Shown here in pieces: positions 1 to 6,719 of a DNA stretch of 7,031 bases (position 1 is the stretch's first letter; the number at the start of each line of letters is the position of its first letter). A model generated the notes under the pieces. It was given only the letters and a program-made list of their open reading frames with translations, searched no databases and was not told the DNA's origin. The position numbers were made by a program, and so were the translations under genes. The stretch spans positions 1 to 7,031 of the forward strand of contig CAITAM010000084.1 of the NCBI GenBank assembly GCA_903890265.1. Direction: 5' to 3'. Source of the DNA: an uncultured Pseudomonadota bacterium. GTDB lineage: Bacteria > Pseudomonadota > Gammaproteobacteria > Steroidobacterales > Steroidobacteraceae.

Positions 1-1850
1 GCAAGGCGCTCAAGATCACGAGCGAAATCTCGCTGAAGTACAAGAACTACGGTGCTTTCGTGCGCGGCTCGGGCCTCTACGACTTTGCCGTCATGGAGGA
101 CTCCACCCGGCGCACGCCGATTTCACCGGAAGGCAAGGTGATTGCAGGCCGCTACCTGCGCCTGCTCGACGCCTTCGCCTACGGCAAGTGGACGCTCGGC
201 GAATCCCATCCCTTTGAGCTGCGGGTCGGCAAGCAGGTCCTCAACTGGGGGGAGAGCACGTTCATCGGCAGCGCCTTCACCGACGCGAATGCATTCGACC
301 TGTCCGCACTGCATGTCCCGGGTGCGGAACTGAAGGAAGCCTTCCTGCCACAGGGCATGGTGCGGGCGACGCTCGGCCTGACGCCCAGCCTGTCGACCGA
401 GGCGTTCTACCAGTTCCAGTGGTATCGCACCGAGCTCGACCCGACCGGCACCTATTTTTCGGTCAACGATTTCGCCGGCCGCGGCGGCCACCAGGTGTTC
501 CTCGGCTTTGGCGCGCTGTCCGATCAGGGCACGGACTTCACGTCGCTCGGTGGCGGGCAGATCACGAATTACCAGGCCGTGGGCCGCGATCCGACCAGGG
601 ATCCGAAGAACGGCGGGCAGTACGGCGTCAACCTGCGCTGGTTTGCGGAGAACCTGGGGGCCGGTACCGACCTGTCGCTGCACTTCGTCAATTATCACTC
701 GCACCTGCCGCTCGTCAGTGCGCGCAGTGGCACCAAGGCCGGCACGGCGAACGGGATCGGCGCGGCGACCGCCGTGGCCGGTGCCGCGCAGGGTCTCGCC
801 TCCGGCCTGCCGGCAGCAGGCGCCATCGGTGCCGCTGCCCAGGCCGCGGTGGCGACGGCGCAGGCCGGTGGCGGCAACCTGACACTGGCGCAGGCGACGC
901 AGTACGCCACGGTCGGCGCCAACACCGCGCTGCATGGCGGAACGGCCGCGCAGATTCAGAACCAGGCCAGCAACGCGGCGATCAACGAATTTGCCCAGAC
1001 GGCCGGCTACTACACCGAGTACCCCGAGGACATCCGCGCGATCGGTGCGTCGTTCAACACCCAGATCGGCAGTACCGGCATCGCCCTGCAGGGCGAGCTG
1101 TCCTACGCCTTCAACGTGCCGCTGCAGTACGACGACGTCGAGCTTCTCGCTGCGGCCAATACGCCGCTCGAGGCGGCGCTGCTGTCGGCAAACAACCTGC
1201 CGTTGCCTTCGAGCTGCAACTCCGCGCTGCCGACCGCGACGCGCTGCGGCCAGCTCGGTCCTTACGGCGCGAACGCCAACGTGCAGGGCTGGGGCCGGTA
1301 CAGCGAGTGGCAGTACCAGATGACTGCCACCAAGGCCTGGCCGCGGATCCTGGGCTCGCAGCAGCTGATCCTGCTCGGCGAGGTCGGTGTCACGTACCTG
1401 CCGAACCTGCCGAACAAGTCGGCCGGCGGGCCGAACGGCCAGGGGCTCGTGTTCGAGTCGGCGGGCACTTACCTCAGTCCCAACCCGCTGCTGAACCAGG
1501 CGCTGTCCTTCGGCCATCTGCCGACCGGCAACGTGGCCGATCCCTACAGCCGATTCCCCGATGCGACGTCGTGGGGATACCGGCTGCTCGCGCGGGCCGA
1601 GTACGACAACGTGTTCCGCGGCTGGAACCTCACGCCGCGCGTCTTCTGGTCGCAGGACGTGCGCGGCACGACGCCGGGACCCGGCGGCAACTTCATCGAA
1701 GGGCGCTACACCCTGACCGGTGGCCTGAACGCCACGCTGCGCAATACCTATGAAGTCGATCTCAGCTACTCGCACTTCGGCGGCGGTGGCATCTACAACC
1801 CGATGGTTGATCGCGACTTCGTCGCGGCCAGCGTCAAGTATTCCTTCTGA
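1..1850 (+). CDS. DUF1302 family outer-membrane beta-barrel protein (5' truncated)
   Basis: The reading frame is open from base 3 to the TGA at 1848-1850 (615 visible residues). The GTG at 60 is an internal Val, because frame and family-like sequence (K-Y-K-N-Y-G-A-F) continue upstream, so the signal peptide and true start lie before the window. Family signatures seen: VRGSGLYDF near 60-86, the segment RVGKQVLNWGES at about 222-257, YHSHLPLVSARSGT before 735, and EYPEDIRAIGASFNTQ from 1017. The chain ends in alternating polar/hydrophobic strands and a terminal Phe (VKYSF), the usual BAM-recognition ending of outer-membrane barrels. Odd points: a roughly 90-codon Ala/Gly/Gln/Thr-rich segment (735-1004), and two Cys codons (1215 and 1245) ten residues apart, possibly a loop disulfide. 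DUF1302 function is not established. A role in passage of hydrophobic compounds across the outer membrane is inferred from fold and neighbours. Family assignment is firm; function is not. Confidence 0.9.
   Translation, partial: KALKITSEISLKYKNYGAFVRGSGLYDFAVMEDSTRRTPISPEGKVIAGRYLRLLDAFAYGKWTLGESHPFELRVGKQVLNWGESTFIGSAFTDANAFDLSALHVPGAELKEAFLPQGMVRATLGLTPSLSTEAFYQFQWYRTELDPTGTYFSVNDFAGRGGHQVFLGFGALSDQGTDFTSLGGGQITNYQAVGRDPTRDPKNGGQYGVNLRWFAENLGAGTDLSLHFVNYHSHLPLVSARSGTKAGTANGIGAATAVAGAAQGLASGLPAAGAIGAAAQAAVATAQAGGGNLTLAQATQYATVGANTALHGGTAAQIQNQASNAAINEFAQTAGYYTEYPEDIRAIGASFNTQIGSTGIALQGELSYAFNVPLQYDDVELLAAANTPLEAALLSANNLPLPSSCNSALPTATRCGQLGPYGANANVQGWGRYSEWQYQMTATKAWPRILGSQQLILLGEVGVTYLPNLPNKSAGGPNGQGLVFESAGTYLSPNPLLNQALSFGHLPTGNVADPYSRFPDATSWGYRLLARAEYDNVFRGWNLTPRVFWSQDVRGTTPGPGGNFIEGRYTLTGGLNATLRNTYEVDLSYSHFGGGGIYNPMVDRDFVAASVKYSF
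735..1004 (+). other. Low-complexity Ala/Gly/Gln-rich segment inside the DUF1302 protein
   Basis: About 90 codons between the conserved SARSGT and YYTEYPEDI blocks encode almost only Ala, Gly, Thr, Gln and Asn with few charges (for example GIGAATAVAGAAQGLASG and QAAVATAQAGGG). The frame is kept and GC-rich third positions are unchanged, so it is an in-frame domain and not a frameshift. Its composition contrasts with the aromatic, strand-like barrel on both sides. It most likely forms a helical or flexible loop or plug, but the side of the membrane cannot be told from the sequence. Confidence 0.7.
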
Positions 1851-1853
1851 GGT
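1849..1853 (+). promoter_or_regulatory. Shine-Dalgarno site of the DUF1329 gene
   Basis: GAGGT overlaps the TGA stop of the DUF1302 gene and lies five bases before the ATG at 1859. This supports the 1859 start over the internal ATG at 1874, and it means ribosomes finishing the upstream gene stop directly on the next gene's initiation site. Confidence 0.7.
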
Positions 1854-1858
1854 GTCCT

Positions 1859-3235
1859 ATGCGTATTGATGCGATGCGGGCCATTGTCTGTGCCGGGCTC
1901 ATCGGACTCGCCGGTTCCGCCCTCGCGGGGATCAGCGCCCAGGACGCGGCGCGGCTCGGTGCTGATCTCACGCCGCTCGGCGGTGAGAAGGCGGGCAATG
2001 CCGCCGGAACGATTCCGGCCTGGGACGGCGGCCTGTCCTCGCCGGCCAAGGCCGGCTTCACCGGGTTCAAGGCCGGCGGTCGCCAGGCCGATCCGTACGC
2101 CGCCGACAAGCCGCTGTACCGGATCGATGCCGGCAACGCCGCCAAGTACGCCGACGTGCTGACCGAAGGGCACAAGGCCCTCCTCAAGCAGTACTCCGGC
2201 ACGTACTTCCTGAACGTCTATCCGACCCACCGCTCGGCGGCTTCGCCGCAGCGGATCTACGACGCCACCAAGCGCGTGGCCACGACCGCGACGCTCGCGG
2301 CCGGCGGCAACGGCGTCACGGGGTCGGCCGAGGGCATCCCGTTCCCGATCCCGAAAACCGGCGTCGAGGTATTCTGGAACCACGTGCTGCGCTACCGCGC
2401 GGACGCCGCGCACCGCGAGATCGGCCAGGCGGCGGTGTTCCCGAACGGCAGCTACGAGATGGTGAAGTTTCACGACGAGTTCGACGTGATCTACAGCCTC
2501 GCCGGCGCGAAAGAGGCTGACCTGCACAACGTGATTCTTTACTACCTGCAGGAAACGGTGGCGCCCGCGCGCATCGCGGGCGAGATCCTGCTCGTGCACG
2601 AGACCCTGGACCAGACCAAGGAAAAGCGGCTTGCCTGGATCTACAACGCCGGTCAGCGCCGCGTAAGGCGGGCGCCCGACGTCGCCTTCGACAATCCCGG
2701 CACGGCCGCCGACAACCTGCGCACCTCCGATCAGTTCGACATGTACAACGGCAGCCCCGAGCGCTACGACTGGACGCTCGTTGGCAAGAAGGAAATCGTC
2801 GTTCCCTACAACGCGTACCGGCTCCACTCGGCCAAGACCAAGGCCGGCGACGTGATCCGGCCGCTGCACCTCAACCAGGACGTGCCGCGCTACGAGCTGC
2901 ACCGCGTCTGGGTGGTCGATTCGGTGCTGAAGCCCGGCCAGCGCCACATCTACAAGCGGCGCACGCTGTACGTGGACGAGGACTCCTGGCAGATCGTCGC
3001 CGTGGACTGCTACGACAACCGTGACCAGCTGTACCGCTTCCAGGAGGGTCATGGCATCGAGTACTACGACGTACCGAGCTTCTGGACCACGCTCGAGGTG
3101 ACCTACGACCTCTCGCAGCGTCGCTACCTCGCGCTCGGTTTCGAGGACGACCCGGCGAAGAGCTACGATTTCTCGATCAAGCGTAGCGCGCAGGACTACA
3201 CGCCCGCGGCGCTGCAGGTTCGCGGTACCCGCTGA
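1859..3235 (+). CDS. DUF1329 family periplasmic protein (LolA/LolB-like fold expected)
   Basis: A 458-residue protein close to the usual family length (about 450). The N-terminus is a Sec signal peptide: MRIDAMR, a hydrophobic core at 8-19, and a likely cut after Ala-Leu-Ala at residue 23. No lipobox Cys sits at the cut (the only nearby Cys, residue 11, is inside the core), so a soluble periplasmic protein is predicted. Family landmarks in order: LTPLGGEKAGNAAGTIPAWDGG (about 37-58), NHVLRYRADA (about 177-186), VPYNAYRLHS (315-324), and the 348-379 block beginning HRVWVVDSVLKPGQRHIYKR and ending DEDSWQI. The block VDCYDNRDQLYRFQEGH follows from about 382. From family knowledge, DUF1329 resembles the LolA/LolB lipoprotein-carrier half-barrel and is almost always encoded beside DUF1302. 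Shuttling a hydrophobic ligand between the RND pump and the barrel is inference. Start chosen by the Shine-Dalgarno site and signal peptide. Confidence 0.92.
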   Translation: MRIDAMRAIVCAGLIGLAGSALAGISAQDAARLGADLTPLGGEKAGNAAGTIPAWDGGLSSPAKAGFTGFKAGGRQADPYAADKPLYRIDAGNAAKYADVLTEGHKALLKQYSGTYFLNVYPTHRSAASPQRIYDATKRVATTATLAAGGNGVTGSAEGIPFPIPKTGVEVFWNHVLRYRADAAHREIGQAAVFPNGSYEMVKFHDEFDVIYSLAGAKEADLHNVILYYLQETVAPARIAGEILLVHETLDQTKEKRLAWIYNAGQRRVRRAPDVAFDNPGTAADNLRTSDQFDMYNGSPERYDWTLVGKKEIVVPYNAYRLHSAKTKAGDVIRPLHLNQDVPRYELHRVWVVDSVLKPGQRHIYKRRTLYVDEDSWQIVAVDCYDNRDQLYRFQEGHGIEYYDVPSFWTTLEVTYDLSQRRYLALGFEDDPAKSYDFSIKRSAQDYTPAALQVRGTR

Positions 3236-3237
3236 CG

Positions 3238-4272
3238 GTGGCGCAGAGCCGACGGAGGCGGCAAGGATTCCGGCCGGCCGTCGCGCTGGCGGTCCTGGTC
3301 GCTGCGGGCGCGCTGGCGGCGGATTCGCCGCCGGCGGCTCCGCTGGCGCGCCCGTCCGTGCCGTCTGCGCTCGCGACCACCTCGCTCCTCCTCGACGTCG
3401 CGCTGCTGCCCACCGGGCGCCTGGTCGCGGTCGGCGAGCGCGGGCACGTGCTCGTCAGTGACGACGGGGGGCAGACCTGGCAGCAGCAGATCGTGCCTGC
3501 GCGCAGCACGCTGACACGGGTGTATTTCGCCGATGCGCGACACGGCGTCATCGTCGGGCACGACGCGGTGATCCTGCAGACCGACGATGCGGGCAGCACG
3601 TGGACCAAGGTCTACTACGCGCCCGAGGCCCGCCAGCCACTCTTCGATGTCTGGCTCGGCCCGCAGGGCCACGGTCTCGCGGTCGGGGCCTACTCGGCGA
3701 TGCTCACCACGGAGGACTTCGGCCGCACCTGGGAGCCGCGGCACTTCGCCCCGGCGGTACTCGCGAAGCCCGCCGCGGACGACGCCGATATCGGACTCGC
3801 CCAGCCGCATCTCTACAGCCTGCGCGCCGCCGGCGGCGGCCGGCTCTACCTCGCGGGCGAAGCCGGCCGGCTGTACGTGAGCGACGATGACGGCGCCGGC
3901 TGGCGCGAGCTGCCATCGCCGTACGAGGGAACCTTCTTTTCGGTGCTGCCGCTCGGCCGTGACTCGCTGGTCGTGGCCGGTCTGCGCGGCCACGCGTACC
4001 GCAGCGACGACGGCGGGAAGACGTTCACGGCGCTCGATACCGGGGTCATCGACCTTCTTGCCGCCGCGACCGCGCTTGACGGCGGCGGCTACGCGCTGGC
4101 GGGTGCATCCGGCGCGGTCCTGGTGAGCCGGGACGGCGCCCGCCTCGTGCTGCACCGCGAAGCCGACCGGGCCGCGTTCTCGGCACTCGTGTCACGCGGG
4201 CCACTGCTGATCGCGGTCGGCGAGCACGGCGTGCGCCGCCTCGACCCGGCCACGCTCGGGGCTGCGCCATGA
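3238..4272 (+). CDS. Secreted YCF48/BNR-type seven-bladed beta-propeller protein
   Basis: A 344-residue protein starting with GTG two bases after the DUF1329 stop; no earlier start is in frame and no good Shine-Dalgarno site is visible, so translation probably depends on coupling. The N-terminus is a signal peptide: four Arg at 5-8, hydrophobic core 14-26, likely cut after Ala-Leu-Ala at 27. The mature part is built from repeats of the form hhhVG-x-x-G-x-hhh-S-x-D-x-G-x-T-W. Asp boxes are at residues 74-81 (SDDGGQTW), 115-122 (TDDAGSTW), 158-165 (TEDFGRTW), 215-222 (SDDDGAGW), 256-263 (SDDGGKTF) and a decayed one at about 297-302 (SRDGAR). A seventh, boxless strand set (LIAVGEHGVRRLD, about 324-336) would close the ring. 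This matches the YCF48 / photosystem II stability (HCF136) family, but nothing in the window is photosynthetic. Catalytic sialidase activity is unlikely. A periplasmic scaffold or partner of the RND pump is inferred from the fused gene order. Confidence 0.88.
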   Translation: MAQSRRRRQGFRPAVALAVLVAAGALAADSPPAAPLARPSVPSALATTSLLLDVALLPTGRLVAVGERGHVLVSDDGGQTWQQQIVPARSTLTRVYFADARHGVIVGHDAVILQTDDAGSTWTKVYYAPEARQPLFDVWLGPQGHGLAVGAYSAMLTTEDFGRTWEPRHFAPAVLAKPAADDADIGLAQPHLYSLRAAGGGRLYLAGEAGRLYVSDDDGAGWRELPSPYEGTFFSVLPLGRDSLVVAGLRGHAYRSDDGGKTFTALDTGVIDLLAAATALDGGGYALAGASGAVLVSRDGARLVLHREADRAAFSALVSRGPLLIAVGEHGVRRLDPATLGAAP

Positions 4273-6641
4273 GCGTCGCGCGCGCAGGCGAGACGCCGGC
4301 GTACCTGCGCCGCCTCGAGCAGCTCGTCTTCGGCCTGCGCCACGGCCTCCTGCTCGCCTTCCTCGTCGCCACCGTCGTGCTCGGTGGCGTCGCGGTCCGC
4401 GGCCTGCGGATCGACACGAACTTCACCAAGCAGCTGCCGCTCGCGCACCCGTACATGCGGACCTACACGCAATACCAGGAGGAGTTTGGCGGCGCCAACC
4501 GGGTGCTCCTCGCGGTCGTGGCCCGTGACGGCAACCTGTGGACGCCCGAGTTCCTCGCCGCGCTCAAGGTGGCGACCGATGACGTGTTCTTCATCCCGGG
4601 CGTCGACCGTGCCCGGGTTCAGTCACTCTGGACCCCGAACACGCGCTACATGGAGGTCGTTGAGGGCGGTATCCAGGCCGGCGACGTCATCCCCTCGGGG
4701 TTCTCGTCGTCGCCGGAGGCGATCGCGGGCGTGCGGGACAACGTACTCAAGGCCGGACTCGTGGGCCGGCTCGTGGCCAACGACTTTTCATCGGCGATCG
4801 TCTCCGCGCAGTTGCAGGAACAGGACCCGGCCACCGGCAGGAGCGTCGATCTGATCGCTATCGGCCACGCGCTCGAGGCGATCCGGGCGCATGTCGAGGC
4901 CGGCGACGCCAAGGCGGGCGTACCCGCCGGTCGCTATACGGTGGCGATCATCGGCTTCGCCAAGGTCGTGGCGGACATCGCGGACGGTGCCCGCTACGTG
5001 CTCGCCTTTGCGCTTGCGACGGTGCTGCTCACGCTCCTGTCGGTGTGGTTCTACGTCCGCTCGCTGAAGGTGGCGGCGATACCGGTGGTCTGTTCGCTGG
5101 TGGCGGTGATCTGCCAGCTCGGGCTGCTGGTGCTCGGCGGCTTTGGTGTCGATCCGCTAGGCATCCTCGTGCCGTTCGTGATCTTCGCCATCGGCGTGTC
5201 GCACGGTGTGCAGAAGATCAGTGCGGTCTGCGATGCGGCCGAGGAAGGCCTCGATGCCGAGGCGGCAGCGCGCCGGACGTTCCGGCAGCTGTTCGTGCCG
5301 GCCATCGTCGCGCTCCTTGCCGACCTGATCGGCTTCATCACGATCCTCGCCATTCCGGTGCAGGTGATCCGGGAGATGGCGCTCACCGCCTGCATCGGCG
5401 TTGCGGTCGTGATCCTGACCGACCTCGTCCTCCTGCCCGTGCTCGTGTCGTACCTGACGTTCAGCCCGGGCTACGGCACGAGAATCGAGGCGCGCGAACG
5501 GCTGCTTGCCCCGGTCTGGCGTGGCCTGGCCGCCGTCAGCCGCCGGCCGGTCGCCGGGGCCGTCATCCTCGCTGCGCTGGCCCTCGGCGTCGCCGGCTAC
5601 CTCAAGGGTCGCGAGACGCCGATCGGCGACACCGGGGTCGGCGTGCGGGAGCTCCGGCACGACTCGCGTTACAACGCCGATACGCGGCTCATCACGGGTC
5701 GTTTCTCGATCGGCTCCGACGTCTTGAACGTGATCGCCGAGACCAAGCCGCAGGGCTGCGTCGATTACGCCTCGATGCAGTCCATCGACGATTTCAGCTG
5801 GGCCATGCAGAACGTCGAGGGCGTGAAGAGCGTGCTGGCGCTGCCGATGATCGCCAAGGTGGTGTCCGCCGGCTGGAACGAAGGGTCGCTGAAGTGGCGC
5901 AACCTGCCGCGTGACGAGCGCGCGCTGGTTCAGGCGCAGGCCCGTATCGACACCGCCACCGGACTTTTAAACCGCGACTGCAGCGTCATGCCGGTGACGC
6001 TGTTCCTCGCCGACCACCGGGCGGTGACGATCGAGCGGGTGGTGCGTGCGGTCAAGGGCTACGTCGGCTCCGAGGATACGGCTGGCGTGAACTTCCGCCT
6101 CGCGACCGGACCGGTCGGTGTGATGGCGGCGCAGAACGAGGAGGTCAAGGCCAAGGAGGTGCCGGTCCTGCTCTACGTGTTCGCGGCCGTGGCGCTGATG
6201 TGCCTGCTGACGTTCCGCTCGGGGATCGCGACCCTGCTCGTGATGCTGCCGCTGCTCCTGGTCTCGATCCTCACCTACGCCGTGATGGCGACCGTCGGCA
6301 TTGGGCTTAAGGTCACGACGCTGCCGATGGTGGCGCTCGGTGCCGGGATCGGCGTCGACTACGGGATCTATCTCTACAGCCGCATGCAGGGCTTCCTGCA
6401 GGCTGGCGCGAGCGTCCATGACGCCTACCTCGCGACACTGCGGGTCACGGGCGCCAGCATCGTCTGCACGGGGGTGACGCTCGCGATCGGGGTCGCGACC
6501 TGGGCCGCCTCGCCGCTGAAATTCCAGGCCGACATCGGCCTGATGCTCGCCTTCACGTTCATCGTCAACATGCTGGCGGCACTCGTGCTGATGCCGGCGC
6601 TCGCGGCGTACCTCGTCCGGGTCCGGCGGCGCCCCGGCTGA
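4269..6641 (+). CDS. MMPL-type RND superfamily transporter
   Basis: A 790-residue inner-membrane protein whose ATG overlaps the preceding stop as ATGA; a weak GGGG at 4258-4261 is the only Shine-Dalgarno candidate. It has the duplicated RND layout: TM1 about 25-46, periplasmic loop 47-240, TM2-6 about 241-397, TM7 about 428-446, periplasmic loop 447-629, TM8-12 about 630-783, and a basic tail (RVRRRPG). TM10 carries GAGIGVDYGIYLY with Asp697-Tyr698, the proton-relay pair position known from MmpL3. The matching TM4 motif is FAIGVSHGVQK, with Ser311-His312 replacing Asp-Tyr. Two Cys in the second loop (497 and 571) may form a disulfide. Members of this 'predicted exporter of the RND superfamily' group move hydrophobic molecules such as lipids or sterol-like compounds. 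It is far shorter than AcrB-type drug pumps (about 1,040) and no HlyD/MFP adaptor is nearby. Substrate and direction are unknown. Confidence 0.93.
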   Translation: MSVARAGETPAYLRRLEQLVFGLRHGLLLAFLVATVVLGGVAVRGLRIDTNFTKQLPLAHPYMRTYTQYQEEFGGANRVLLAVVARDGNLWTPEFLAALKVATDDVFFIPGVDRARVQSLWTPNTRYMEVVEGGIQAGDVIPSGFSSSPEAIAGVRDNVLKAGLVGRLVANDFSSAIVSAQLQEQDPATGRSVDLIAIGHALEAIRAHVEAGDAKAGVPAGRYTVAIIGFAKVVADIADGARYVLAFALATVLLTLLSVWFYVRSLKVAAIPVVCSLVAVICQLGLLVLGGFGVDPLGILVPFVIFAIGVSHGVQKISAVCDAAEEGLDAEAAARRTFRQLFVPAIVALLADLIGFITILAIPVQVIREMALTACIGVAVVILTDLVLLPVLVSYLTFSPGYGTRIEARERLLAPVWRGLAAVSRRPVAGAVILAALALGVAGYLKGRETPIGDTGVGVRELRHDSRYNADTRLITGRFSIGSDVLNVIAETKPQGCVDYASMQSIDDFSWAMQNVEGVKSVLALPMIAKVVSAGWNEGSLKWRNLPRDERALVQAQARIDTATGLLNRDCSVMPVTLFLADHRAVTIERVVRAVKGYVGSEDTAGVNFRLATGPVGVMAAQNEEVKAKEVPVLLYVFAAVALMCLLTFRSGIATLLVMLPLLLVSILTYAVMATVGIGLKVTTLPMVALGAGIGVDYGIYLYSRMQGFLQAGASVHDAYLATLRVTGASIVCTGVTLAIGVATWAASPLKFQADIGLMLAFTFIVNMLAALVLMPALAAYLVRVRRRPG

Positions 6642-6659
6642 GCCGGCAAGGGCGCCGGC
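6642..6659 (+). terminator. Small hairpin immediately after the RND stop codon
   Basis: Two copies of GCCGGC (6642-6647 and 6654-6659) can pair as a 6-bp stem around an AAGGGC loop, starting one base after the operon's last stop codon, and are followed by ATTTGATA. The T tract is short, so this is a weak or assisting terminator at best. Confidence 0.35.
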
Positions 6660-6667
6660 ATTTGATA

Positions 6668-6688
6668 CGGGGCACCGGAGGTGCCCCG
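6668..6688. terminator. Perfect 9-bp hairpin between convergent genes, likely bidirectional terminator
   Basis: CGGGGCACC (6668-6676), loop GGA, then GGTGCCCCG (6680-6688) form an uninterrupted 9-bp stem. It sits between the ends of two genes that converge, where a shared terminator is expected. Neither side has a proper run of T, so either termination works by stem strength or Rho, or the stem mainly protects transcript 3' ends. Confidence 0.55.
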
Positions 6689-6698
6689 CGAGGTGACG

Positions 6699-6716
6699 GT
6701 CCGGCTGCGGTCGGAC
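6699..6716 (-). terminator. Weak hairpin just downstream of the minus-strand gene
   Basis: GTCCG (6699-6703) and CGGAC (6712-6716) pair as a 5-bp stem with an 8-base loop, three bases beyond the TAA (6720-6722 read on the minus strand). It has no U tract. With the 6668-6688 stem it would give the minus-strand transcript two successive hairpins after its stop. Confidence 0.3.
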
Positions 6717-6719
6717 TCC

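Noticed and set aside
419..1753. Second plus-strand frame (444 codons) inside the DUF1302 gene
   Set aside because: Arg-rich composition typical of a frame-shifted reading of a GC-rich gene, with no family signature.
123..1775. Long open minus-strand frame (550 codons) opposite the DUF1302 gene
   Set aside because: The plus strand has recognisable family motifs. The antisense product is Arg/Ala/Val-rich with no domain, as expected opposite a GC-rich gene with strong third-position bias.
2562..2582. Perfect 8-bp inverted repeat (CGCCCGCG, 5-base loop) inside the DUF1329 gene
   Set aside because: Lies within conserved coding sequence, built only from G and C in a GC-rich gene, with no T run; chance is the simplest explanation.
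1793..3052. Open minus-strand frame (419 codons) opposite the DUF1329 gene
   Set aside because: Same shadow effect; it crosses the DUF1302/DUF1329 junction and has no recognisable motif or ribosome site.
3250..3272. Tat signal in the propeller leader (four consecutive Arg)
   Set aside because: The S-R-R-x-F-L-K order is not met (Arg-Arg is followed by Gln-Gly-Phe) and the core is strongly hydrophobic, so an ordinary Sec signal is more likely.
3972..3994. 8-bp inverted repeat CGTGGCCG / CGGCCACG in the propeller gene
   Set aside because: Encodes the ordinary propeller strand VVAGLRGHA; GC-rich coding coincidence, mid-gene, no terminator context.
5964..5970. AT-rich CTTTTAA patch with a TTA Leu codon in the RND gene
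   Set aside because: A single rare codon in otherwise uniform codon use; too little to claim regulation or horizontal transfer.
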